Assembly (NCBI RefSeq): GCF_012912005.1
Contig: NZ_JABBEA010000021.1
Location: 23,248 to 87,247, forward strand
Direction of reading: 5' to 3'
Origin: Paenibacillus sp. SZ31
Lineage (GTDB): Bacteria; Bacillota; Bacilli; Paenibacillales; Paenibacillaceae
Length of the DNA: 64,000 bases
The notes below the pieces were generated by a model. The model searched no databases. It was not told the DNA's origin and saw only the letters and a program-made list of their open reading frames with translations. A program made the position numbers and the translations under genes. Each line of letters begins with the position of its first letter. The first letter of the stretch is position 1. Positions 51,113 through 59,687 of the stretch are shown piece by piece.

Positions 51113-52173
51113 GCGACTTAGCAAGTAGAAATCCACTGAATATCGAAATCGATTCTAGCCGTCGTCCTAAAAAAAGATCAGCTAGAGCCTTCCGTACCAA
51201 GAAAGAAGAAAAGCGCTATTGGATTTTGCTGATAACATTGATTGTTCTGGGCGTTTTTGCATCAGTTGGACTACTGGTTTATAACAATCCGGTCCCGGTA
51301 TCGTCTCCTTCATTTATACCTGTTGTTACAAGAAGGGTAGTCGCTCTGGTTTCAATGCTGATCGCTGCAATCTGCCAAAGTTTATCCACGGTTGCTTTTC
51401 AATCGATTACGAATAACAGAATTATAACTCCGTCTCTTTTAGGTTTTGATGCTATTTATTCAACCATTCATACGAGTACTATATTTTTCCTTGGTGCTAC
51501 GGTATTTGTGAATTTTAGCGGTGTCGATTCCTTCTTATATCAAGTTGCCGCAATGGTCATCATGTGTTTGATTCTTTATGGATGGCTGCTTTCCGGAAAA
51601 TACGGCAATTTACAACTTCTGCTTCTGGTCGGTATTATCATTGGCACAGGGCTGAGATCCGTATCTTCGTTTATGAGAAGACTTCTTGCACCGTCCGAGT
51701 TTGATATTTTACAGGCAAGAATGTTTGCTTCCGTGAATAATGCGGATTCTGCCTATTTCCCGATTGCGATTCCTATCGTCATCATTGCAGCAATTCTGCT
51801 GCTTGCTAATGCCAAGAGGTTAAATGTATTGTCGCTGGGTAAGGATGTCTCGACTTCCTTGGGAACTAAACATCAAAGTAGTGTGATTTATACGCTGGTC
51901 CTGGTTTCCATTTTGATGGCCATTTCGACGGCTTTGGTTGGACCACTAACATTCTATGGATTTTTAGTAGCGATTTTGAGTTATCAGGCTGCGCAAACCT
52001 ATGATCACAGATATGTTTTCCCAATGGCTCTTGCGATAGGGTTTGTGATCTTAACCGGTGCATACTTTATAATGAATCATGTTTTCAATGCCCAAGGTGT
52101 TGTTTCCATTATTATAGAATTGGTTGGCGGACTAACATTTTTAATTGTGATTTTAAGGAAGGGTTCTTTATGA
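51109..52173 (+). CDS. Iron-siderophore ABC permease, YclO-like (FecCD family)
   Basis: 354 residues. A Lys/Arg-rich cytoplasmic N-terminus (about 1-38) precedes FecCD helices: VVTRRVVALVSMLIAAICQ, ITNNRIITPSLLGFD, GKDVSTSLGTKHQ and LTFYGFLVAILSYQAA. Overlaps both neighbours by four bases (ATGA), a tight operon. The partner permease and order match yclNOPQ except that the receptor gene comes first here. Confidence 0.9.
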   Translation: MSDLASRNPLNIEIDSSRRPKKRSARAFRTKKEEKRYWILLITLIVLGVFASVGLLVYNNPVPVSSPSFIPVVTRRVVALVSMLIAAICQSLSTVAFQSITNNRIITPSLLGFDAIYSTIHTSTIFFLGATVFVNFSGVDSFLYQVAAMVIMCLILYGWLLSGKYGNLQLLLLVGIIIGTGLRSVSSFMRRLLAPSEFDILQARMFASVNNADSAYFPIAIPIVIIAAILLLANAKRLNVLSLGKDVSTSLGTKHQSSVIYTLVLVSILMAISTALVGPLTFYGFLVAILSYQAAQTYDHRYVFPMALAIGFVILTGAYFIMNHVFNAQGVVSIIIELVGGLTFLIVILRKGSL

Positions 52174-52922
52174 TACAGATCAATAATGTCAAAAAAACCT
52201 ATGCAGCCGAGGTAGAGATAGGCCCTTTGAATATTCATATACCCAAAGCCGGTCTTACTTCATTGATTGGACCCAACGGTGCGGGGAAGTCGACGACACT
52301 TCTGATGATCGGAAGACTTTTGGATTTGGACGAAGGTCAGATCAAGGTTGCCAATATGGATGTTTCCACATCCAAGTCAAAAGACTTGGCCAAAATTGTA
52401 ACGGTTTTACGACAAGAAAATCATTTTGTCACAAGGCTTACCGTTAGACAACTGGCTGGATTCGGACGGTTTCCTTATTCTAAGGGAAGATTAACGGATG
52501 AGGATGAAGCTATTATCTCTAAATATATTGATTTTCTAGACTTAACTGATCTGGAAAATAGATATCTAGATGAGCTTTCTGGTGGTCAAAGGCAAAGAGC
52601 TTATGTCGCAATGGTTTTGTGTCAGGAGACGGAATATGTACTTTTGGACGAGCCTCTGAACAATCTGGATGTTGCTCGTTCTGTTCGGATGATGGAGCAT
52701 TTGAGATATGCCGCTAATGAATTCGGTAGAACCATTCTGACGGTTATGCATGATATCAATTTTGCTGCCAAATATTCGGATCGAATATGTGCCATGAAAG
52801 ATGGTCAAATCGCCGCTTTTGGAAGCGTAGATGAAGTGATGGACCCCGCAATTTTAACAGATATTTTCGAAACGAAAATTGAAATTATCGATGGTCCATA
52901 TGGACCGATAGCGATCTATTAG
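52170..52922 (+). CDS. Iron-siderophore ABC ATPase, YclP-like
   Basis: 250-residue ABC ATPase energising the two permeases. Walker A GPNGAGKST (about 33-41), Q-loop VLRQENHF, signature LSGGQRQRAYVAMVL, Walker B YVLLDEPLNNLD and H-loop TVMHDINFA. The DEPLNNLD form of Walker B is typical of the FecE/YclP group. It overlaps the upstream permease by four bases and is followed by a terminator. Confidence 0.92.
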   Translation: MIQINNVKKTYAAEVEIGPLNIHIPKAGLTSLIGPNGAGKSTTLLMIGRLLDLDEGQIKVANMDVSTSKSKDLAKIVTVLRQENHFVTRLTVRQLAGFGRFPYSKGRLTDEDEAIISKYIDFLDLTDLENRYLDELSGGQRQRAYVAMVLCQETEYVLLDEPLNNLDVARSVRMMEHLRYAANEFGRTILTVMHDINFAAKYSDRICAMKDGQIAAFGSVDEVMDPAILTDIFETKIEIIDGPYGPIAIY

Positions 52923-53239
52923 CTATAAGATTTAATGGAAAGTTGTTTATTAAGATGGTTTTCAGAAAGTAGAGTGATTAATCACTCTGCTTTTTTTTAT
53001 TAAAGTCGAACAAGACAGTTTGAAAGTTTATCTTAAAAACATCATAGAACGATAAGCCTTTACCAGAAGCATCTTCCTGCAAACGTTCCTTTCTCGATTA
53101 ATAGCTATTTTCGCTCACAGAGTAGTCTTTTGGATATGAAAAGGAGATACTCTATGCCATAAATTGGCTTGAAGGTTCCAGATAGTGTAATCTGGAGATT
53201 ATGAAACCCATTTGAACGAGAAGGGATCGGGATGATTCA
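52923..53239. other. Intergenic region before alaX
   Basis: 317 bases with the siderophore-operon terminator. The remainder holds no gene, no T-box specifier or antiterminator motif and no clear promoter by eye. Confidence 0.35.
52971..52998 (+). terminator. Terminator after siderophore operon
   Basis: AGAGTGATTAATCACTCT palindrome (52971-52988), then GC and a run of eight T. Confidence 0.85.
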
Positions 53240-54418
53240 ATGACGCAAAAAATCTATTATGACTCTGCTTATACAAGAGAGTGGCATACAACGATTACAG
53301 GCAGAGTGGACAAGGAAGATGGCGTATATGTCACGCTGGCGGAGACTGCTTTTTACCCGCATGGGGGCGGACAGCCTTGTGATCTGGGACAAATTGGCGG
53401 CTTTGCTGTTCTAGATGTGAACATCGAAGATGGTGAAGTATGGCATAAGCTGGAACGCGCCCCTGAACAGACTGAGGTACATTGTGAGATTGACTGGGAA
53501 CGCAGATTCGATCATATGCAGCAGCATACGGGCCAGCATTTGTTATCGGCAATCACGCTGAAGCTGACTGAAGCGATGACGCTCAGTTTCCATCTTGGAA
53601 CGGAGTATGACACGATTGATGTGGCTGCGGCTGAACTGGGAGTAGATCAATTGACTGCTATTGAACAAGAAGTGAATCGCCAGATCTATCGTAACGCTCG
53701 TATCAACACTTCATGGGTTACAGCAGAAGAGGCGGCACAATTACCACTGGTGAAGCAGCCAACGGTAACGGAAGACATTCGCATCGTCGAGATCGAGAGT
53801 GTAGAGTATAACGCCTGCGGCGGAACGCATGTGTCGGCGACAGGTGAGATCGGCATCATCAAACTGTTGAAAACCGAAAAAGTGAAGGGCGGTACCCGCA
53901 TTTATTTCAAATGTGGAACAAGAGCCCTGAATGAATTCACATCCACACAAAACGTGCTCAATAGCATCATGGTTAAATTAAAGACCAGTAAGGACGAGGT
54001 ATTGGAGCGCATTGAGAAAATGGAGCTGGAGCAAAAACAGCTGCAAACCGAATTGAATGCAGTGAAAACAACGAATGATGCTTACTATGCGGATGAACTT
54101 CTGGCTGCCCGGCAAGGGCTGGGGATTGCTCAGGTCTTTGAAGACAAATCGCTCAAAGATATGCAGAGCCTGGCAACCAAGCTGACGGCAGACCATGAGG
54201 GGCTTGTATTGTTCGTCAGCATCTCGGAGGCCAAAGTCGTTCTGGCACAGAACGGGCAGCCGTCCGAATGGGCTTGTGGACCGTTCTTCAAAGGCAATCT
54301 TGGAGCATACCAAGGCAAAGGTGGAGGTAGTGAAAAGATGGCTCAGGCAGGCTTTGCCAGCAGTGAAGATGCGCTCGCCTTTTATGAGTTCACCAAGGAT
54401 CAATTGGGACATCACTGA
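53240..54418 (+). CDS. Alanyl-tRNA editing protein AlaX (long form with DHHA1 domain)
   Basis: 392-residue trans-editing enzyme that hydrolyses Ser-tRNA(Ala) and possibly Gly-tRNA(Ala) in the cytoplasm. The editing core has the zinc-binding motifs HTGQHLL (HxxxH, about 95-101) and CGGTH (CxxxH, about 195-199), with the N-terminal FYPHGGGQPCDLG loop typical of AlaRS-like editing domains. A coiled coil (about 245-285; EVLERIEKMELEQKQLQ) joins the C-terminal DHHA1 domain (about 300-390; GNLGAYQGKGGGSEKMAQAG) that binds the tRNA elbow. This makes it AlaX-L. Terminated by a hairpin at 54473. Confidence 0.9.
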   Translation: MTQKIYYDSAYTREWHTTITGRVDKEDGVYVTLAETAFYPHGGGQPCDLGQIGGFAVLDVNIEDGEVWHKLERAPEQTEVHCEIDWERRFDHMQQHTGQHLLSAITLKLTEAMTLSFHLGTEYDTIDVAAAELGVDQLTAIEQEVNRQIYRNARINTSWVTAEEAAQLPLVKQPTVTEDIRIVEIESVEYNACGGTHVSATGEIGIIKLLKTEKVKGGTRIYFKCGTRALNEFTSTQNVLNSIMVKLKTSKDEVLERIEKMELEQKQLQTELNAVKTTNDAYYADELLAARQGLGIAQVFEDKSLKDMQSLATKLTADHEGLVLFVSISEAKVVLAQNGQPSEWACGPFFKGNLGAYQGKGGGSEKMAQAGFASSEDALAFYEFTKDQLGHH

Positions 54419-54472
54419 TGTATGTTTTCCAATATAAGATCGGCAGCATTTAAATATGGAGTAAGGGACAAG

Positions 54473-54497
54473 CACGTCACGTTGTGGCGTGTTTTTC
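54473..54497 (+). terminator. Terminator after alaX
   Basis: CACGTCAC-GTT-GTGGCGTG with five T. Its position argues that the next gene starts downstream at 54539 and not at 54422. Confidence 0.72.
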
Positions 54498-54538
54498 ATG
54501 GCATGATGAAGCGAGCAGATAGCAGAGGGGGTGGAGGG

Positions 54539-55843
54539 ATGACAGAACGAATTCCGTGTATACGGGAAGGGTGTGCAAATACCATTTTACCAGCAACAGC
54601 GGCGAAAACGGGTGGTTATTGCATGCCTTGCAAACAGGAGATGGAGCGTGAGGAGCGCCAGAGATACATTGAAGCACATCGGCGTGATGTGAACTTGTAT
54701 GCGGGTATCACAGACCCGGTAAAAGTTTTGAAAATCATGCACGAACCTCAGGTTCGCGATCCACTAATTCGTTATGTGCCCTATGAACAATCGAAGGAAC
54801 AAGCATATCTATCGTTGGCTGCGGAGCAGCAGGATGAGATGAAGGATTATGCGATGCACCGGATTCGTACAGGCGATGAGGATGCCGGCAAAGACATCCT
54901 GTTATACCTCGTCTGCTACCATGATACATCATTGACCGCCGAAATCCCGGAGCTGCTGGAACAGGAGATCTATTATCCTGTCATTTTGTATAAAAGTGCC
55001 TCCGCGGCAGTGCGAGATCATCTCTTGCAGCAGGTGAACACCGATGACGAGAATCGTAACCATATTTTGCTCATGCTGGCCTATATCGGGGATGATGTTG
55101 TTGTGCAGCAATTCCGGCAGTGGAGACAGTCTCCGCCATCATGGAGGAGTGAGTTGTACGTGGCACCAGAGCATTACACAACTGAAGCTGGTTGGGAGCT
55201 CAGGAAAGACGGACAGCGCAGGGAATTATTCATCACCCCAAGTTATTCACTCTATAAAGTAAAAGAGAATAAAGAAACTAGCGTGGAAGTATCCAGAGAT
55301 TCATTCTCGTTGCTGACTCCGAGCGCCAATTGCTGTCCATGGTGTGGCAATGAGTTAACCACCTTAATTAGTCTGGATGTGAAGCATCCAGCTCTGAAGG
55401 ACGTTTCTTGGCATGCCCAGCAACTTCACATTCAGACATGCGTAATATGCAGCAGTTACGGTGTAGTTTACATGGAGGTGGACGCAGTAGGGGAACCGTT
55501 ATGGAGTTCACATAATGTCATGCCTTTGGGAGCGGATGAGATTGATCCGGACGACTATGTAAAACTTGCACAGGATGTTGGCCGGCAGTTTCGCATTGCG
55601 ACTGTATCACGTCGTGCATTCCATGCCAGTGAGTGGGCGATGGAGCCATCGTTATCTCAGATCGGGGGCCATCCGGGATGGGTTCAGGATGCCGATTATC
55701 CAACATGTCCACGCTGTTCCACGAGAATGAAGGCTGTCGCACAACTGGATTGGGGCGAGGTTGAGGAGCATGGTGAGGGCATGTATTATATGTTCATATG
55801 TGAACCGTGCCAGATGACAGCTGTAACCTATCAGCAATCTTGA
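54539..55843 (+). CDS. Zinc-ribbon protein with DUF1963/YwqG-like C-terminal region
   Basis: 434 residues from the ATG at 54539 (GAGGGGG upstream). A Cys-rich N-terminus (CIREGCANT, GYCMPCKQ) can bind zinc. A helical middle (about 40-200) recalls HEAT-like packing. Two more Cys pairs occur at CCPWCGNE with CVICSSYG (about 300-350) and CPRCSTRM with CEPCQM (about 390-425). The IGGHPGWVQDADYPTCPRC segment is the characteristic strand of DUF1963 (YwqG) proteins, whose function is unknown. Function here unknown. Confidence 0.75.
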   Translation: MTERIPCIREGCANTILPATAAKTGGYCMPCKQEMEREERQRYIEAHRRDVNLYAGITDPVKVLKIMHEPQVRDPLIRYVPYEQSKEQAYLSLAAEQQDEMKDYAMHRIRTGDEDAGKDILLYLVCYHDTSLTAEIPELLEQEIYYPVILYKSASAAVRDHLLQQVNTDDENRNHILLMLAYIGDDVVVQQFRQWRQSPPSWRSELYVAPEHYTTEAGWELRKDGQRRELFITPSYSLYKVKENKETSVEVSRDSFSLLTPSANCCPWCGNELTTLISLDVKHPALKDVSWHAQQLHIQTCVICSSYGVVYMEVDAVGEPLWSSHNVMPLGADEIDPDDYVKLAQDVGRQFRIATVSRRAFHASEWAMEPSLSQIGGHPGWVQDADYPTCPRCSTRMKAVAQLDWGEVEEHGEGMYYMFICEPCQMTAVTYQQS

Positions 55844-55860
55844 TAGCAGACTGCAACAAC

Positions 55861-55906
55861 AAAAAGGGGCATCCCGTAAGTTCTGAACTTAATGGGGGGC
55901 CCCTTT
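55861..55906. terminator. Shared terminator between convergent genes
   Basis: AAAGGGGC with GCCCCTTT as outer stem (with additional inner pairing of AAGTTC and AACTT). The minus-strand side ends in five T, and the plus-strand side is weaker. Confidence 0.7.
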
Positions 55907-55925
55907 GATGTACCGCCAGATCTTC

Positions 55926-56273
55926 CTACAAGTCCGCAGATGCCTGCTTTAACAAACCAGCCAACCATTCATAATCCGGGGTATCTTTTTCCTTGAGCTT
56001 GATCGTTTTACGCTCTTCCGGGCCTTCGAATATTCCATCGGGTAGATCAAGTCCGGTTGCATGGAAAATGGTGAAAGACACGGCCTGTTTGGATGGAGAG
56101 ATGACTGCAGCGTACTTTCCGTTTTTCAAAAAATGAGGTTTCTTGTATTGTACGCGTTCCTGCACGTCAGGGATGGTATCATGCACCAACTGACGCAGTT
56201 GTCCAGCGACTTCTACTTGCCAGGGGATCTGAATTTGTTCAATAAACTCAGTGACTTCTGCATTCTTGGTCAT
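55926..56273 (-). CDS. DUF1801 (YdhG-like) small protein
   Basis: 115 residues. The pattern EVAGQLRQLVHDTIPDVQERVQYKKPHFLKNGKYAAV (in parts), SPSKQAVSFTIFHA and KTIKLKEKDTPDYEWL is that of DUF1801 proteins, which share a fold with the frataxin-like iron chaperone Fra/YdhG of B. subtilis. The start overlaps the stop of the upstream GNAT gene (ATGA), so they form an operon. An iron-related role is possible but not shown here. Confidence 0.83.
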   Translation of the reverse strand: MTKNAEVTEFIEQIQIPWQVEVAGQLRQLVHDTIPDVQERVQYKKPHFLKNGKYAAVISPSKQAVSFTIFHATGLDLPDGIFEGPEERKTIKLKEKDTPDYEWLAGLLKQASADL

Positions 56274-56845
56274 GCTTGTTCACCCTCCGTATGGATCTGA
56301 TTGTGTGTTTCCCATTCTGGTCTTAGGATTCCCATCATTAAGCGGTCGTAACGCTTACCATCACGATATACAGCTGAGCGTGCCCGACCTTCCAACTGAA
56401 AACCAGCCTTCTCATAGGAACGGATTGCTTTGGCATTGTAGGCGATGACATCGAGGCCAACCCGGTCCAGATTCATTTCATGGAACGCATATCGTAAAAT
56501 AAGTTTCAACGCTTCCGTGCCATATCCCTTGTTGCGATGTTCAGCAAGTCCGATGCCAATGGCAAGCTGACCGCAGCGGTTATTCCATTCAATGCTGTGG
56601 ATAACGACAAAACCGATCAGCGTATCCTCTTCATGCGTGCGCAGTCTGAAGTACACTTCCTTGTTCTTTGTTTCTCCCTCATCCTCCAACTGTTTCTCCG
56701 AATAGGGAATGGCAATATCGGTATCTACATTCCGAAGGTACTCCGGGTCTTCGTTCCATTGCAGCATCGTCTGCACGTCTTCAGGACGTGGTGGCGTCAT
56801 CTTTAATCGTTTGCTATAAAACAGGTTGTCCGTAGTTAGTGTCAT
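56270..56845 (-). CDS. GNAT acetyltransferase, RimJ/RimL-like
   Basis: 191 residues. The RimJ/L-type GNAT core includes FYSKRLKMTPPRPEDVQTML, the acetyl-CoA loop LAEHRNKGYGTEALKLIL (R/Q-x-x-G-x-G/A) and IRSYEKAGFQLEGRARSAV. This subfamily acetylates N-termini of proteins or small molecules (SpeG- or YoaA-like). ATG with AAAGGAG six bases upstream. First gene of a two-gene operon with the DUF1801 gene. Substrate unknown. Confidence 0.87.
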   Translation of the reverse strand: MTLTTDNLFYSKRLKMTPPRPEDVQTMLQWNEDPEYLRNVDTDIAIPYSEKQLEDEGETKNKEVYFRLRTHEEDTLIGFVVIHSIEWNNRCGQLAIGIGLAEHRNKGYGTEALKLILRYAFHEMNLDRVGLDVIAYNAKAIRSYEKAGFQLEGRARSAVYRDGKRYDRLMMGILRPEWETHNQIHTEGEQA

Positions 56846-57100
56846 AGGGGTCTCCTTTAAAATAGGTTAAGCTTGCTTCACCTTGGTTTCACATTTAACT
56901 CTATGTATATTACGCAATAGACCTCGCTCCTTTGGCACCTGATAGCCTCATCATACTGGAAATTACAGGTGAATCACAATAGCGTATTTCAGTGGATAGA
57001 AGTAGCCTCTTATCACGAAACCTGACACGGTAGTAAGATGAAATGATTGATATACATTCAGTGATAGAACCAATAAAAATGTCGGCAGGAGTGGTACGTT

Positions 57101-57556
57101 TTGGAGATTAAAGTGGATAATTTGAATGGATTACAAGTTAAGGCTTTAATTGCAGAACATTTGCAAGGTATGGCGGCGGATTCGCCTCCAGAGAGTATTC
57201 ATGCGTTGAATCTGGATGGACTCAAGAAGCCTGAAATTACATTCTGGTGTGCATGGGAAGGGGACGACTTGCTCGGTTGCGGGGCTATCAAAGAACTGAG
57301 TTCGGAACATGCAGAATTGAAGTCGATGCGTACCGCTTCGGCTCATCTGAGAAAAGGCGTAGCGAGAAAAATTTTGGCCCATATTATGGACGTTGCAGTA
57401 GAACGTGGTTATAAGCGAATTAGTCTGGAGACGGGTTCAATGGATTCATTTATCCCGGCACGGAAGTTGTATGAAGATTTCGGATTCGAATATTGCGAAC
57501 CCTTCGCGGATTATATATTGGACCCGAACAGCACGTTTATGACGAAAATAATCTAA
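57101..57556 (+). CDS. GNAT acetyltransferase, PhnO/YjgM-like
   Basis: 151 residues, TTG start with CAGGAG seven bases upstream. GNAT core: CAWEGDDLLGCGAIKEL (strand 2-3), KSMRTASAHLRKGVARKIL with the acetyl-CoA-binding R-x-x-G-x-A, and SLETGSMDSFIPARKLYEDFGFEYCEPF (read in parts). The latter is typical of a small-molecule N-acetyltransferase branch acting on amino acids or related amines. It has its own terminator and appears monocistronic. Confidence 0.85.
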   Translation: MEIKVDNLNGLQVKALIAEHLQGMAADSPPESIHALNLDGLKKPEITFWCAWEGDDLLGCGAIKELSSEHAELKSMRTASAHLRKGVARKILAHIMDVAVERGYKRISLETGSMDSFIPARKLYEDFGFEYCEPFADYILDPNSTFMTKII

Positions 57557-57572
57557 ATCGATTCACATGATA

Positions 57573-57612
57573 AACCAGTATTCTGTTTTTTACAGGATGC
57601 TGGTTTTTTTAT
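57573..57612 (+). terminator. Terminator after GNAT gene
   Basis: 14-bp stem with two G-T pairs (57573-57586 with 57592-57605) and eight T. Confidence 0.85.
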
Positions 57613-57627
57613 TTTGCAACATATCAT

Positions 57628-57885
57628 ATGAATCCGCTGTTTGCCGTCTTGATATTATGTCCCATAATCGCTTTGGTGCTTGGAGTCAGCAGTTATTTTG
57701 CCAAAGGGTTTAGACTTTGGGGAGCGCTGATTATATCTTTTATGCTGCCTTTGTTGTATATCGCGAGTGATCTTTCAACATTGAGGAGTAACATAGGCGC
57801 TTGGTTCATCTATGGGGCAGCGTATAGTTTAATCACCTGGATTATACACAGATTGTTCCGTGCCATTGTGGGGTATAAAACATAG
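57628..57885 (+). CDS. Small membrane protein, DUF2651/YbeF-like
   Basis: 85 residues with three hydrophobic segments (PLFAVLILCPIIALVLGV, LWGALIISFMLPLLYIA, GAWFIYGAAYSLITWII) and a short basic tail. Length and layout recall B. subtilis YbeF (DUF2651), of unknown function; the resemblance is general. The ATG lacks a clear Shine-Dalgarno sequence and sits 15 bases after a terminator, so expression is uncertain. Confidence 0.55.
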   Translation: MNPLFAVLILCPIIALVLGVSSYFAKGFRLWGALIISFMLPLLYIASDLSTLRSNIGAWFIYGAAYSLITWIIHRLFRAIVGYKT

Positions 57886-58037
57886 GTTATGTTTCTATAT
57901 GTTTGGGATGAATTGGCCATAAGGAACTTCTGGGCTGATTGATGGACAATAGGGTATACTGGACATTATGTTTATGAGGTTGTTCAAAATTATGAAACAA
58001 GACATTACAGACGTTTTTTACATCAGGAGGACTTGAA

Positions 58038-59390
58038 TTGGCTCAGACAGAAGGAACACTACAGAAGAAGCTTAAACCAAGACACATCAGTTTTATGGCT
58101 ATGGGTGGTGTCATTGGAACAGGAATTTTCAAAGGCAGTGCAGAGACGATCGGACTTGCAGGTCCGGGTGTGATCGTCACGTACATTTTTGCCGGATTAT
58201 TGCTGCTGGTCGTTATGGCCGCGATGGCGGAGATGGCTACGGTGTACAAGAACAAAAATATGAAAGACTTCGTGCAGGAAGCATTCGGTAGCCGAGTGTC
58301 CTTTGTTATGGGATGGATGTACTGCTTTCTATGGTTATCGGTGTGTGTCATTGAGGTGATTGCCGCTGGGAGCTTTTTGCAGTATTGGTTCAGTGAAGTA
58401 CCGCTGTGGATGCTGAGTCTGGCTTGTGCGGCGTTCATTATACTGGTTAATCTGCTCAGTGTGGGTGTGTTCGGTGAATTTGAATTTTGGTTAGCTGGAA
58501 TCAAAATCGCCATGATCATTATTTTTATCTTCTTGGGTGCAGGGTTGATCTTCGGCATTATTCCAAGTGATAACACCCCTTATCTGCAAAATTACACGCA
58601 AGCAAGCGGGTTCTTCCCGAACGGATGGTCATCGATCTTCTCGGCACTGCTTGTGGTCATGTTCTCCTATGGGGGATCGGAGCTGATTGGTCTGACCCTG
58701 ACCGAGACGGAAAATGCAGAAAAGGTTATGCCCAAAATCGTAGGCAATTTCATGCTCAGAATTATTCTGTTCTTCACCTTGCCGATTCTCATCATCTGTG
58801 GACTCATTCCATGGAATGAGATCGGGCCGGAGAGCAGTCCGTTTGTACAGGTGCTCGCATCTACAGGACTGCCGGGAGCGGCACACATAATGAACTTTAT
58901 TTTGGTGACGGCCGTTCTGTCTGCTGCGAATTCAGGGATCTACGGTGCATCCCGGATGATGCACTCCATGGCAGTAGGCGGGGAAGCTCCAAAGGCATTG
59001 TCACAGACGAATCGCAACGGTAGCCCAGTTAACACACTTCTGGTGTGCTCGGTCGTCCTGCTTGGAGGTTCCTTGCTTGGTCTGTTCGCGCAGGATCAAC
59101 TGTTCCGCGTATTGCTCGCAGTACCTGGGTTTGTTGTAATCCTTGTGTGGATATGTATTGCTTCATCACAGCTGAAACTACGGAAGAAATACCCGGTTCA
59201 ACCGACATTCAAAGTCTGGGGATTTCCTTATATAACCGGAGTTGTCGTGTTGTGTCTCAGTGTCATAGCGGTCATGTTTGTGTTTGATGCAGGGAATCGT
59301 TTCAGCATTAGCATCTGTCTTGCCGTGCTCGCGTTGCTGATAATCTGGTCCCTGATTCGATTCAGGAAGACGAATGGACGGACAGTTTAG
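58038..59390 (+). CDS. Amino acid permease (APC superfamily)
   Basis: 450-residue transporter with 12 hydrophobic helices. The first helix has the APC amino-acid-binding loop SFMAMGGVIGTGIFKGSAE, and helix 6 has FSYGGSELIGLTLTETEN. These are signatures of the AAT family (YbgF, GabP, RocE relatives). TTG start with AGGAGG seven bases upstream. The AAT family covers GABA, proline, aromatic and basic amino acids; the substrate is not decidable here. Followed by a terminator. Confidence 0.9.
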   Translation: MAQTEGTLQKKLKPRHISFMAMGGVIGTGIFKGSAETIGLAGPGVIVTYIFAGLLLLVVMAAMAEMATVYKNKNMKDFVQEAFGSRVSFVMGWMYCFLWLSVCVIEVIAAGSFLQYWFSEVPLWMLSLACAAFIILVNLLSVGVFGEFEFWLAGIKIAMIIIFIFLGAGLIFGIIPSDNTPYLQNYTQASGFFPNGWSSIFSALLVVMFSYGGSELIGLTLTETENAEKVMPKIVGNFMLRIILFFTLPILIICGLIPWNEIGPESSPFVQVLASTGLPGAAHIMNFILVTAVLSAANSGIYGASRMMHSMAVGGEAPKALSQTNRNGSPVNTLLVCSVVLLGGSLLGLFAQDQLFRVLLAVPGFVVILVWICIASSQLKLRKKYPVQPTFKVWGFPYITGVVVLCLSVIAVMFVFDAGNRFSISICLAVLALLIIWSLIRFRKTNGRTV

Positions 59391-59421
59391 TATTTGTGAC
59401 ATTCAAATGTAAAACACCACA

Positions 59422-59453
59422 ACATCTCGACGCTTGCGTCGGGGTGTTTTTTT
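59422..59453 (+). terminator. Terminator after permease gene
   Basis: ACATCTCGACG-CTTG-CGTCGGGGTGT (11-bp stem with two wobbles), then seven T. Confidence 0.83.
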
Positions 59454-59687
59454 GTATCATTTTTCGCTGCAAGGAACCGAAACGATTTCTCCGAAATTAA
59501 GCCTAGATGCAGTTCCAATGATCAAAGCTACCACAGCCATGATAGCGTTTTTATGTAAACCCAATATTTTCTTGCCTAAATCGACATATTCGTTTACTAT
59601 TTTCCCATACTTAGTGCTTCAAGCATGCGTTTTTTGGGTAGCGCCTAGTCAAAAAGGCTTGGGTTCACGGGAGAGGAAGAGGAGCGG

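Noticed and set aside
52999..53239. T-box leader before alaX
   Set aside because: No T-box sequence (TGGNACCGCG-like) or terminator pair was found.
54422..54538. Upstream extension of the zinc-ribbon gene
   Set aside because: Contains the alaX terminator hairpin and T run. The ATG at 54539 has a proper ribosome binding site.
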